Assembly (NCBI GenBank): GCA_036141575.1
Contig: JAYZXF010000012.1
Location: forward strand, 1-64,000
From: Pseudomonadota bacterium
GTDB lineage: Bacteria; Pseudomonadota; Alphaproteobacteria; UBA2136; JAPKEQ01
DNA length: 64,000 nt
Direction of reading: 5' to 3'
Positions 30,546 through 38,457 of this stretch are shown one piece after another (within the stretch, counting starts at the first letter, position 1; each line of letters opens with the position of its first letter). The notes beneath the pieces are model-generated. The model searched no databases. It saw nothing but the letters and a program-made list of their open reading frames with translations, and was not told the origin of the DNA. The position numbers were made by a program, and so were the translations under genes.

Positions 30546-30784
30546 CCAATTTGGATTTTAATGTTGTCCGTGGCTGTGGCTATGGAAAGCATTGCAAAAT
30601 AGATGAAAACTAACATGCAAAAATGATCCGAGAATTCGCTAGAAAGTGGCGAAAATTTTTGCTTACGAGCACCGTAGCGCAGTGTATATGCAACACATGA
30701 ACAACGGCGCACAGGAAGCAGAGATTTACAGCAGCTTCTAGTAGAATTATAGGATTATTTTTAAGGCGAAAGGGAAACCGAGTC

Positions 30785-31306
30785 ATGAAACTCAATCAAC
30801 TCTCTGATAACTTGGGCGCTCGTAAGGGCAAAAACCGCGTAGGTCGCGGTATTGGTTCTGGTAACGGTAAAACTGCTGGTCGCGGTCACAAAGGTCAGCT
30901 TTCTCGCTCTGGCGGTAAAGTACGTATCGGCTTTGAAGGTGGTCAAAACCCACTTTACCAACGCTTGCCAATGCGTGGTTTCAGCAACGCGAACTTTACA
31001 AAATCTTACTGTGAAGTAAACGTTGGTGACCTCCAAGCTATGGTTGACGCGGGTCGTCTAGACGCGAAGAAACCAATCACGATTGAAGTGATCCAATCTA
31101 TCGGTATGTCTAAGAAAGCAAAAGACGGTCTTAAAGTACTTGGTACTGGCGAACTGAAAACAGCACTTACTATTGAAGCTGCTGGTGCTTCTAAGTCAGC
31201 GATGGAAAAAGTATCTAAAGCTGGCGGTACTCTTACTGTTGCGGAAGTGAAGGAAAACCCTCGCAAGCTTCCTAAGAAAGAGACAGCTGCTAAAGCTAAG
31301 AAATAA
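30785..31306 (+). CDS. rplO: 50S ribosomal protein L15
   Basis: 173 residues. 'MKLNQLSDNLGARKGKNRVGRGIGSGNGKTAGRGHKGQ' and 'GFEGGQNPLYQRLPMRGF' are diagnostic. The C-terminus ends with a Lys/Ala-rich tail. Instead of following rpmD it starts a new transcription unit after the 2.8-kb interruption. Confidence 0.97.
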   Translation: MKLNQLSDNLGARKGKNRVGRGIGSGNGKTAGRGHKGQLSRSGGKVRIGFEGGQNPLYQRLPMRGFSNANFTKSYCEVNVGDLQAMVDAGRLDAKKPITIEVIQSIGMSKKAKDGLKVLGTGELKTALTIEAAGASKSAMEKVSKAGGTLTVAEVKENPRKLPKKETAAKAKK

Positions 31307-31313
31307 GTACTTT

Positions 31314-31346
31314 CGGGGCAGGGGAGTTATCCTCCGCCCCGTTTTG
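31314..31346 (+). terminator. Hairpin between rplO and secY
   Basis: CGGGGC (31314-31319) pairs with GCCCCG (31336-31341), with an inner GGAG/CTCC, then GTTTTG. It is a weak terminator or an mRNA-stabilising hairpin; it may lower expression of secY relative to ribosomal proteins. Confidence 0.5.
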
Positions 31347-31458
31347 CTTGTGTGAGGCCTAAGAGGACAGGCCGCATTCAAGAATTTCCTCTCGTTTTTA
31401 AAAAGAAACAAAACCAAACACTTAAGTTTGGGATAATAGAATAAAGGACCTCTATAAG

Positions 31459-32826
31459 ATGGCAAATCGCGCGGGGCAACCAAATCAGGCGCAACTGGCT
31501 TCAATGCTGGCTGGCGCAACTGAGCTAAAATCACGAATTCTTTTTGTACTAGGTATTTTGATTGTATATCGCCTAGGTACACACATTCCACTTCCAGGTA
31601 TTGACGCATACGCACTGGCACAGTATCAAAGCCAGCTTCAGAACGGTGTTCTGGGTATGTTTAACATGTTTACTGGTGGTGCATTTGCACGTATGTCGGT
31701 GTTCGCACTTAACGTGATGCCTTACATTACGGCTTCTATTATTATGCAACTTATGACAACAGTTTCTCCAAAGCTTGCTGAGCTGAAGAAAGAAGGCGAA
31801 ACAGGCCGTCGTAAGATTAACCAATACACACGTTACTTCACGCTTATCCTAGCGCTTGTACAAGGTTTCGGTCTTGCTGCAGGTATGGAAGGCGCAACTG
31901 TGCAGGTTGCAAACGAGTCTATGAACGTTGTTGCAAACGGCGGCATGATGTTCCGCCTGCAAACAGCTCTCACACTGATGACGGGTACAATGTTTGTGAT
32001 GTGGCTCGGTGAGCAGATCAATAGCCGTGGTATTGGTAACGGTATTTCTATCATTATTTTTGCAGGTATTGTGGCTGAACTTCCACGTGCTCTGTTCCAA
32101 ACATTTGAGCTTGCGAGTGCTGGTTCGCTAAGCCCTCTAATGGTGGGTGGTATCTTCGCTCTTGTTATTCTTGTCATGGGCTTTGTGGTGTTTGTTGAAA
32201 CAGCAATGCGTAAAGTGCCAATTCAATACCCGAAACGCCAAATGATTGGGGGTATGACTGGCGGTACTCCAGAAGTAAGCCACATGCCAATGAAGCTAAA
32301 CACAGCAGGTGTGATCCCAGCGATTTTCGCAAGCTCACTTCTTCTGCTGCCAATGAGTGTTGCTAACTTTAACCCAGAAGCGCCTTGGGCACAGTGGGTT
32401 GGTGTATGGTTTGCACCAGGTAAGCCTCTATGGACAGCCTTCTTTGTAGCGCTGATTGTGTTCTTCTGCTTCTTCTACACAGCGATTGTGTTTAACCCAG
32501 ATGATACCGCTGATAACCTGAAGAAGAGCGGCGGCTTTATTCCAGGTATCCGCCCAGGTAAGAGTACTGCTGTTTACCTAGACTTCATGATGACACGTCT
32601 AACAGTTATTGGTGCCGCTTACATGTCATTTGTATGTGTGCTTCCTGAGATCATTAACAGCCAGCTGACTGTACCGTTCTACCTTGGTGGTACAAGCATC
32701 CTGATTGTTGTGTCAGTCACAATTGACCTGATCACACGTGTTCAGTCTCACTTGATCGCTCAGCGTTACGAGAGCCTTCTGAAGAAATCTCCACTTGCTG
32801 GCCGTAAAGCTAAAGGAACAGCATGA
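31459..32826 (+). CDS. secY: Preprotein translocase subunit SecY
   Basis: 455 residues, ten predicted membrane helices. 'RILFVLGILIVYRLGTHIPLPGID' first helix, 'GGAFARMSVFALNVMPYITASIIMQL' plug region, 'YPKRQMIGG' cytosolic loop, 'FNPDDTADNLKKSGGFIPGIRPG' conserved C5 loop. It is the protein-conducting channel of the inner membrane, needed to export the signal-peptide proteins of this window. It overlaps adk by 4 nt. Confidence 0.98.
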   Translation: MANRAGQPNQAQLASMLAGATELKSRILFVLGILIVYRLGTHIPLPGIDAYALAQYQSQLQNGVLGMFNMFTGGAFARMSVFALNVMPYITASIIMQLMTTVSPKLAELKKEGETGRRKINQYTRYFTLILALVQGFGLAAGMEGATVQVANESMNVVANGGMMFRLQTALTLMTGTMFVMWLGEQINSRGIGNGISIIIFAGIVAELPRALFQTFELASAGSLSPLMVGGIFALVILVMGFVVFVETAMRKVPIQYPKRQMIGGMTGGTPEVSHMPMKLNTAGVIPAIFASSLLLLPMSVANFNPEAPWAQWVGVWFAPGKPLWTAFFVALIVFFCFFYTAIVFNPDDTADNLKKSGGFIPGIRPGKSTAVYLDFMMTRLTVIGAAYMSFVCVLPEIINSQLTVPFYLGGTSILIVVSVTIDLITRVQSHLIAQRYESLLKKSPLAGRKAKGTA

Positions 32827-33488
32827 TGATTCTTATTCTACTTGGCCCTCCAGGGGCAGGCAAAGGGACTCAGGCACACCGCCTGAGTACCATGCTGAAT
32901 GTACCAACTCTTTCAACAGGTGATATGCTACGTGACGCTATGGCGGCAGGTACTGAGCTTGGTAAAAAAGTGAAAGAGGTTATGGACTCTGGTAACCTTG
33001 TAGCAGACGAAGATGTAATTGCACTTGTTGAAGAGCGTACACGTGCAGCAGACTGTCAGAATGGTTTTATTCTGGATGGTTTCCCACGTACTGTGGCTCA
33101 AGCAGACGCCCTTGGTGAAATGCTTGGTCGTCGCGATCTAACGCTTGATCACGTGATTAACTTTGATGTGGCTGATGACGAGATTGTTCGTCGTAAGGGT
33201 GGTCGTCTCACGGCACCTAAATCTAAGCGCATCTACCACGTAGAATTCAACCCGCCTAAAGTGGCTGGTAAGTGTGACGAGTCTGGTGAAGATCTTGTAC
33301 AGCGTGAAGACGATAAAGAAGACGTGGTACGCCACCGTCTAAATGTCTACCGTGAGCAAACAATGCCACTCATCAACTACTACGATGAAAAAGGCTTACT
33401 GATTCGGGTGAATGGTGCTGAAAGTGTAGAAACTGTAAGTGAAAACCTTGCAAAAGCACTTGGCGTACCTTATAAACAGTCAGCGTAA
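32823..33488 (+). CDS. adk: Adenylate kinase
   Basis: 221 residues if the first of two adjacent ATGs is used (32823/32826); ATGA overlap with secY. P-loop 'GPPGAGKGT' (residues 8-16), 'DGFPRT', and a long-form LID ('RIYHVEFNPPKVAGKCDESGEDLVQREDD') without the four-Cys zinc site. Converts AMP + ATP to 2 ADP. The secY-adk order is usual in alphaproteobacteria. Confidence 0.97.
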   Translation: MMILILLGPPGAGKGTQAHRLSTMLNVPTLSTGDMLRDAMAAGTELGKKVKEVMDSGNLVADEDVIALVEERTRAADCQNGFILDGFPRTVAQADALGEMLGRRDLTLDHVINFDVADDEIVRRKGGRLTAPKSKRIYHVEFNPPKVAGKCDESGEDLVQREDDKEDVVRHRLNVYREQTMPLINYYDEKGLLIRVNGAESVETVSENLAKALGVPYKQSA

Positions 33489-33518
33489 ACGAATATTTAA
33501 ACAACTAGGAGAAGACCC

Positions 33519-33737
33519 TTGGCCAAAAACGATGTAATTGAACTCGACGGAACTGTAGTAGATACGCTACCGAACACAATGTTCAAAGTGAAGCTCGAGA
33601 ACGGTCACGAAATCCTTGCGCATATTTCTGGTAAAATGCGTCAGTTTAACATTCGTATTCTTGCTGGTGATACTGTAACGGTTGAAATGACACCTTACGA
33701 CCTAACAAAAGGCCGTATCACTTACCGTAAGAAGTAA
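33519..33737 (+). CDS. infA: Translation initiation factor IF-1
   Basis: 72 residues, S1/OB fold: '[39 protein letters not shown]' and '[16 protein letters not shown]'. The start codon is TTG; AGGAGA lies ~7 nt upstream and no in-frame ATG is near. IF-1 blocks the A-site during initiation. It is last in the rplO-secY-adk-infA unit, before a terminator; in most alphaproteobacteria infA is elsewhere. Confidence 0.96.
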   Translation: MAKNDVIELDGTVVDTLPNTMFKVKLENGHEILAHISGKMRQFNIRILAGDTVTVEMTPYDLTKGRITYRKK

Positions 33738-33749
33738 GTACACTGATTA

Positions 33750-33784
33750 CAAAAAGCCCCCTCAAGAGAGGGGGCTTTGATTTT
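33750..33784 (+). terminator. Terminator after infA
   Basis: AAAAAGCCCCCT-caag-AGAGGGGGCTTTgaTTTTTT. Confidence 0.9.
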
Positions 33785-33809
33785 TTATCAGAGAATCTTA
33801 AATAACCCC

Positions 33810-33838
33810 TTGCAATTTATACCTACATCGCTTATACA
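33810..33838 (+). promoter_or_regulatory. Sigma-70 promoter of the rpmJ-alpha operon
   Basis: TTGCAA (33810-33815), 17-bp spacer, TATACA (33833-33838), ~245 bp before rpmJ. Confidence 0.55.
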
Positions 33839-33844
33839 AGGCAC

Positions 33845-34083
33845 ACACAGCCTCTGTTTTGGCAATAAGCCCCAAGCGTCAAGTGGGCATCAGGTTTAAC
33901 ATAACCGCCATTTTACTTCGGTAAAAAGGAATCTGGCCTGGTAAGACGCAACGACAAACGTATAGTTTCGTGGTTTTTTTGTATGTGTATATAGAAAAAC
34001 CCTTAAAAGAAAGCCTAAGGCGCCTAGCGATTTGGTTAGATGCACTAGATAACCGCCTTAGACACATGAGAAAGGAAAGAACG
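33845..34083 (+). ncRNA. Long leader of the rpmJ/alpha operon
   Basis: ~240 nt untranslated. Contains a perfect TTTTAC-TTCG-GTAAAA tetraloop hairpin (33911-33926) and an imperfect terminator-like hairpin ACG..AAAC/GTTTCGT followed by seven T (33951-33980). Probably an attenuating or autoregulatory leader; the ligand is unknown. Confidence 0.45.
33951..33980 (+). terminator. Putative attenuator in the alpha-operon leader
   Basis: AAAC (33956-33959) pairs with GTTT (33965-33968), outer ACG with CGT, then a run of seven T. Weaker stem than the other terminators here. Confidence 0.35.
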
Positions 34084-34224
34084 ATGAAAGTACGTTCATC
34101 ACTAGGAAGCCGTAAGACTCGTAGCCGCACAACTCAGGTTGTTAAGCGTCGTGGTCGTATTTATGTACTCGACAAAATGAACCCACGCAACAAAGTGCGT
34201 ATCGGTTTCAAGCGTCGCGGCTAA
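34084..34224 (+). CDS. rpmJ: 50S ribosomal protein L36, zinc-independent type
   Basis: 46 residues, no cysteine: '[20 protein letters not shown]', then '[20 protein letters not shown]'. This is the YkgO-like form without the zinc ribbon of classic L36. AGGAAAG precedes the ATG. Too short for many gene finders but the match is clear. Confidence 0.93.
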   Translation: MKVRSSLGSRKTRSRTTQVVKRRGRIYVLDKMNPRNKVRIGFKRRG

Positions 34225-34257
34225 TTTAAAGAATTTAGGTAAACAAGGAGAGAACCA

Positions 34258-34623
34258 GTGGCTCGTATTGCCGGTGTAAACATTCCAACAGATAAGCAAG
34301 TGTGGGTCGCTCTGACTTACATTTACGGTATTGGTAACGTAAAGTCTCGTCAGATCCTAGCAGAAGCTAAGGTGAAAGAAGACACACGCGTAAACAAACT
34401 TACTGAAGCAGAAGTAGCGAAAATTCGTGAACTTGTGGAAACAAAGAATCTTGTAGAAGGTGATCTGCGTCGTCAGGTTGCTCTTAACATTAAGCGTCTT
34501 ATGGACCTAGGTTGCTACCGTGGTCTACGCCACCGTCGTGGTCTGCCAGTTCGTGGCCAGAGCACAAAGACAAATGCACGTACGCGTAAAGGCCCTCGTA
34601 CAGGCGTTGTAAAGAGAAAGTAG
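34258..34623 (+). CDS. rpsM: 30S ribosomal protein S13
   Basis: 121 residues, GTG start with AAGGAGAG upstream. '[25 protein letters not shown]', '[29 protein letters not shown]' are diagnostic. Contacts tRNA and the B1 intersubunit bridges. Confidence 0.98.
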   Translation: MARIAGVNIPTDKQVWVALTYIYGIGNVKSRQILAEAKVKEDTRVNKLTEAEVAKIRELVETKNLVEGDLRRQVALNIKRLMDLGCYRGLRHRRGLPVRGQSTKTNARTRKGPRTGVVKRK

Positions 34624-34629
34624 AGACAC

Positions 34630-35016
34630 ATGGCTAAACAACTTCGTACAAAGAAAAAAGTTAAAAAGAACATTACAAGCGGTATCGCTCACATTCGTTC
34701 TACGTTTAACAACACATCTGTAACTATTACAGACGTACAAGGAAACACAATTTCTTGGTCAACTTCTGGCCAACAGGGTTTCAAAGGATCTCGTAAAGCG
34801 ACTCCTTTTGCATCACAGCTAACTGCTGAAGATGCGGGCCGTAAGGCTCAAGACCATGGTGTTAAAGTACTTGACGTTGAAGTAAAAGGCCCAGGTTCTG
34901 GTCGTGAATCAGCTGTTCGCGCACTACACACACTTGGCTTTGAAATTCAGTCAATCAAGGACGTTACACCTGTACCACACAACGGTTGCCGACCGAAGAA
35001 GAAGCGTCGCGTATAA
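34630..35016 (+). CDS. rpsK: 30S ribosomal protein S11
   Basis: 128 residues, 6 nt after rpsM. '[30 protein letters not shown]', '[13 protein letters not shown]', '[18 protein letters not shown]'. rpsD does not follow, as usual in alphaproteobacteria. Confidence 0.98.
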   Translation: MAKQLRTKKKVKKNITSGIAHIRSTFNNTSVTITDVQGNTISWSTSGQQGFKGSRKATPFASQLTAEDAGRKAQDHGVKVLDVEVKGPGSGRESAVRALHTLGFEIQSIKDVTPVPHNGCRPKKKRRV

Positions 35017-35076
35017 TTTTATACGTACCGCCACTTCTTAAACCGAGCTTTAAGATAAATAGTGGAGATAAAAATC

Positions 35077-36096
35077 ATGCAAATTACTGCAAACTGGAAA
35101 GAGCTGATTAAACCCAGCAAAGTAGACATCGTAACTCACAAAGATCCTCGCAAGAGCGCAACATTTGTTGTTGAGCCTCTAGAGCGCGGCTTTGGTCACA
35201 CACTAGGTAACGCACTACGTCGTATCCTACTGTCTAGCCTACAAGGTTCGGCTGTGACACAAATGAAAATTGACGGAGTTCTACATGAATTCTCAACAGT
35301 AGCAGGTGTGCGTGAAGATGTAACAGACATCATCTTGAACCTGAAAGCAATGGCGATTGTTTCTCACTCTGATGAGCAAAAAACAATCACATTGAAGAAA
35401 AAGGGCCCAGGCGTAGTTACTGCTGGTGACCTTGAAACTGGCCACGACATCGAAGTGATCGATCCAGACCACCACATCGCAACATTGAGCGATGAAGGTG
35501 AGCTAAACATGGAACTTACAGTTAACACTGGTAAGGGTTATGTTCCAGCTGCTGAGAACGCTCCAGAAGACCAAGTTATTGGACTTATTCCAATCGACTC
35601 TATCTTCTCACCTGTTCGTCGTGTTGCTTTCAAAGTTACTGACGCACGTGTTGGTCAAGCGACTGACTTTAACAAACTAACTATGGAAGTTGAAACAAAC
35701 GGTGTTGTTGCTCCAGAAGACGCTCTTGCTTACGCAGCGCGTATCCTTCAGGACCAGCTAACAGTGTTCATTAACTTCGAGGAAGTTGTTGAAGAAGAGG
35801 AAGCGAAAGAGCCAGAAGTACAGATCAACCCTTACCTACTGATGAAAGTAGATGAGCTTGAGCTATCTGTACGTAGTGCAAACTGCCTGAAGAACGACAA
35901 CATTGTTTACATTGGTGACCTAGTTCACAAGAGCGAATCTGAAATGCTGAAGACTCCAAACTTCGGTCGTAAGTCTCTAAACGAGATCAAGGACGTTCTT
36001 TCAACTATGGGTCTAGGCCTCGGTATGCGTATCGACAACTGGCCACCAGAGAACATTGAAGATTTGGCTAGCCGAATCACAAAAAACTTTAACTAA
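35077..36096 (+). CDS. rpoA: RNA polymerase alpha subunit
   Basis: 339 residues from ATG 35077 ('[13 protein letters not shown]'), with GGAG upstream; an earlier in-frame start at 35062 lacks support. N-terminal dimerisation domain (residues ~1-230; '[20 protein letters not shown]'), an acidic linker ('[13 protein letters not shown]'), and C-terminal DNA/activator-binding domain ('[22 protein letters not shown]', '[14 protein letters not shown]'). The tail '[10 protein letters not shown]' supports alphaproteobacterial origin. Confidence 0.98.
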   Translation: MQITANWKELIKPSKVDIVTHKDPRKSATFVVEPLERGFGHTLGNALRRILLSSLQGSAVTQMKIDGVLHEFSTVAGVREDVTDIILNLKAMAIVSHSDEQKTITLKKKGPGVVTAGDLETGHDIEVIDPDHHIATLSDEGELNMELTVNTGKGYVPAAENAPEDQVIGLIPIDSIFSPVRRVAFKVTDARVGQATDFNKLTMEVETNGVVAPEDALAYAARILQDQLTVFINFEEVVEEEEAKEPEVQINPYLLMKVDELELSVRSANCLKNDNIVYIGDLVHKSESEMLKTPNFGRKSLNEIKDVLSTMGLGLGMRIDNWPPENIEDLASRITKNFN

Positions 36097-36132
36097 GCTT
36101 AATAGAAGCATTAAGAGAGATAGGGTAAAACT

Positions 36133-36693
36133 ATGAGACACGGTATTGCAGGACGTAAACTGAACCGTACAAGCAGCCACCGCAAGGCACTATTTTGCAA
36201 CCTTGCAACAAGCCTGCTTGAGCATGAGCAAATCAAAACAACACTTCCAAAGGCTAAAGACCTTCGTAAGGTTGTTGAACCACTCATCACTTACGCGAAA
36301 AAAGGTGACCTAGCGTCTCGCCGTCAGGCAGCACGCATCATCAAAGACCCAGCGGTTGTTAAGAAGCTTTTCGATGAAATCGGACCTCGCTTCAAAGACC
36401 GTCAGGGTGGTTACACGCGCGTAATGAAGTTTGGCTTCCGTCAAGGTGATGCTGCCCCAATGGCAATCATCGCTCTAACGGACATGGCTGAAGAGAAGCC
36501 TGCTAAAGCTGAAAAGCCTAAAACAGAAGCTAAAGACGCAGTCGTTGAAGCTAAAGCTGAAACAACTGAGAAAAAAGCTCCTGCTAAGAAGGCCGCTCCT
36601 AAGAAGGAAGCTTCTGAGAAGAAGACTCCTGCTAAAAAGGCGCCAGCTAAAAAAGCAGCTGCTAAAAAAGACGAAGCTGAAAAAGCTGAGTAA
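36133..36693 (+). CDS. rplQ: 50S ribosomal protein L17 with histone-like tail
   Basis: 186 residues, against ~120-140 typically. Core '[24 protein letters not shown]...[15 protein letters not shown]' ends near residue 117. A ~70-residue Lys/Ala/Pro/Glu tail follows with 'KKAPAKKAA' repeats resembling histone H1 tails. Role of the tail unknown. Last gene of the alpha operon; terminator 26 nt downstream. Confidence 0.97.
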   Translation: MRHGIAGRKLNRTSSHRKALFCNLATSLLEHEQIKTTLPKAKDLRKVVEPLITYAKKGDLASRRQAARIIKDPAVVKKLFDEIGPRFKDRQGGYTRVMKFGFRQGDAAPMAIIALTDMAEEKPAKAEKPKTEAKDAVVEAKAETTEKKAPAKKAAPKKEASEKKTPAKKAPAKKAAAKKDEAEKAE

Positions 36694-36718
36694 TCTCTCT
36701 CGAGGCTAAGTTAAGTTT

Positions 36719-36750
36719 AAAAAAGCCCCGCATGTGCGGGGCTTTTTTGT
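36719..36750 (+). terminator. Terminator of the alpha operon
   Basis: AAAAAAGCCCCGCA-tg-TGCGGGGCTTTTTT. Confidence 0.92.
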
Positions 36751-36778
36751 TTGACTATAACTTTCAGCTAAATATAAC

Positions 36779-36810
36779 AAAAGCCCCCCGCATGTAGCAG
36801 GGGGCTTTGT
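36779..36810 (-). terminator. Terminator of small gene 36828 (minus strand)
   Basis: Read on the minus strand: AAAGCCCCCTGC-tacat-GCGGGGGGCTTTTG, with one unpaired base. Confidence 0.75.
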
Positions 36811-36827
36811 TTGGTTGATATGAACTG

Positions 36828-37121
36828 TTATGCAGCCATATCTTTTTCGATTCTTGCTTGCATACGCTTGTTCTCCGCATCCAGCAGGGTTTTGACGGTG
36901 CAGTCAATGTCACCTTTGATCTGCCCGCGTTTGAAGCAAGCATACGCTTGGGTTACGTGCGCCATTTCCGTGTCTTTATTCACACGAATTTTGGCGCCGT
37001 AGCCGCAAGTCATGACAACTTCACAGTTGCCTTGCTTGGCCAGCTGGATGGCTGTGGCAGCAGCTTCGCTGATCATGCCGTTGCTGTTCAGCTCGTAGCT
37101 AATTTCAGGGTTGTCAGCCAT
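36828..37121 (-). CDS. Small orphan protein with sigma-32-like promoter
   Basis: 97 residues from the ATG at 37121, preceded by GAGGAG at 8 nt; the upstream in-frame ATG has no such site. Mostly helical C-terminus ('TLLDAENKRMQARIEKDMAA'), a three-Cys central part ('GNCEVVMTCGYGAKIRV', 'AYACFKRG', 'DIDC'). No family recognised. Its promoter (37192-37222) is of the sigma-32 type found at other small orphan genes here. Confidence 0.65.
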   Translation of the reverse strand: MADNPEISYELNSNGMISEAAATAIQLAKQGNCEVVMTCGYGAKIRVNKDTEMAHVTQAYACFKRGQIKGDIDCTVKTLLDAENKRMQARIEKDMAA

Positions 37122-37191
37122 AAAGATATCTCCTCTAGAAAGGCTGTTGAAATGGTACTTCAGAGAACCCATGATGGGTTAACTGTCTCTA

Positions 37192-37222
37192 TATATGGGT
37201 ATGATGAATCGTTTTTTTCAAT
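37192..37222 (-). promoter_or_regulatory. Sigma-32-like promoter of small gene 36828
   Basis: On the minus strand: ATTGAA (37222-37217), 16-bp spacer, ACCCATATA (37200-37192). Confidence 0.45.
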
Positions 37223-37224
37223 AG

Positions 37225-37256
37225 AAAAGCCCTCAGTGTGCTGCTGAGGGCTTTTA
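37225..37256 (-). terminator. Terminator of the DUF3137 gene
   Basis: AAAAGCCCTCAG-tgtgctg-CTGAGGGCTTTT, just after the minus-strand stop. Confidence 0.85.
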
Positions 37257-37269
37257 AAGTAGTATTTTC

Positions 37270-38235
37270 TTATTGGTGGGACTGGTCAAAAACTGAGAAC
37301 ACATTCACAGCAGAGAGAATTTCTTCAATCTCTTTTACAATGTGTTCTACATCCTTGCGGATAGATTGGCTCTTGTAAGACAAGCTAGTGGCTTGAAACA
37401 TGCCTTTTGCCATTGGGACTGCAAGATAAAGTTTTTTCTCATGAATGAGGAATTCGATCTCTTTAATTTCGCCATCTTGTTTACCACGGTTAGAGCGGAA
37501 CGATTGGTTCAGGTCATCAAGTTTACTGAGAAGCTCATCAGTTAGGTAAGGGGAGAAAGCGTCTGCATTATCTGAGTAAAGGTTAAACTTGCTTTCAAAT
37601 ACACTATTGTTTGTTTCAAATTTACTTAGGTGCTTGGCGCGTACTTTTTTATGAAGGTTTGTACAGAGTAGCGTAGACGCTGGAGCATTTGGCATATCTG
37701 TTGTCAGGTACATACCAGAGAAGATCGTTGTGTTTTTCCCTTTAATAGTACGTTGCTGCCAGAATTTTAGATCACGTTCACCGTGCTTTCCTTCGTATAT
37801 TTCCATTGTAAAAGACGGGTTTTCTCCACGTGTAAACATACCTTGTGTCTTTAGGGTTTTGTAAAGTGCATGGTCTGAAAACTTCTCCTGTTTAAAGCCA
37901 AGCCCTGATTTAAAGATAGTTTCTAACATGTATTTTTTATATTTCCCTGCAACGGAAGTAATTTTAAAGATAGGAGCAATCAACAGAATAAATGGTACGC
38001 CAATTACTAGGTGTGAAACATATTGGTGAGAATTTAAGATACTTGTAAATGTATCTGTTAGAGCAACAGGTAATATTGCAAGAACTTCTGGTTTAAACAT
38101 TGTTCCAAGAACAATGACATGAAGCACTAGCCATAGTGATAATGTAACTTTAAATACCATGAGATATAAATCAAAGCTCTTCTTCATGGTTTCGCGTGTG
38201 CGTTCTAAATCTTTAAATGTAGATGTGTCGAGCAT
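37270..38235 (-). CDS. DUF3137-type membrane protein
   Basis: 321 residues from the ATG at 38235, with AGGACAG upstream; the ATG at 38271 lacks a site. A cytoplasmic helix is followed by two membrane segments (around residues 20-45 and 65-95; 'LVIGVPFILLIAPIF'). A soluble C-terminal domain follows with the DUF3137 pattern: 'FESKFNLYSDNADAFSPYLTDELLSKLDDL', 'EFLIHEKKLYLAVPM'. Family function is unknown. Alone between promoter region and terminator. Confidence 0.7.
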   Translation of the reverse strand: MLDTSTFKDLERTRETMKKSFDLYLMVFKVTLSLWLVLHVIVLGTMFKPEVLAILPVALTDTFTSILNSHQYVSHLVIGVPFILLIAPIFKITSVAGKYKKYMLETIFKSGLGFKQEKFSDHALYKTLKTQGMFTRGENPSFTMEIYEGKHGERDLKFWQQRTIKGKNTTIFSGMYLTTDMPNAPASTLLCTNLHKKVRAKHLSKFETNNSVFESKFNLYSDNADAFSPYLTDELLSKLDDLNQSFRSNRGKQDGEIKEIEFLIHEKKLYLAVPMAKGMFQATSLSYKSQSIRKDVEHIVKEIEEILSAVNVFSVFDQSHQ

Positions 38236-38329
38236 CGTATCTGTCCTGTTTTTATTACGTGAAACTAGCATACGGGAAATAGGTGTGAAAATCAGTAGAA
38301 TAAAACGTAAAAGTTGTGGTTAAACAAAA

Positions 38330-38457
38330 CCATTTTCGTCTTGTATCGCTATTGTTCGTATGGTATACAGTGCGCTGGGCGATACCCTTATTTTTCGGGT
38401 ATAAGGCAAGGTTTGCCATAGCCCAAAAATAAAAACTTAGTTTTAAGGAATACACAC
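38330..38457 (+). promoter_or_regulatory. Upstream region of the U32 gene with hairpins
   Basis: The gap 38272-38457 has a possible -10 'tatggtatac', GATACCC-ttatttttc-GGGTAT with an alternative CCTTAT/ATAAGG pairing, and GGCAA-ggt-TTGCC. No gene seen. Significance uncertain. Confidence 0.3.
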
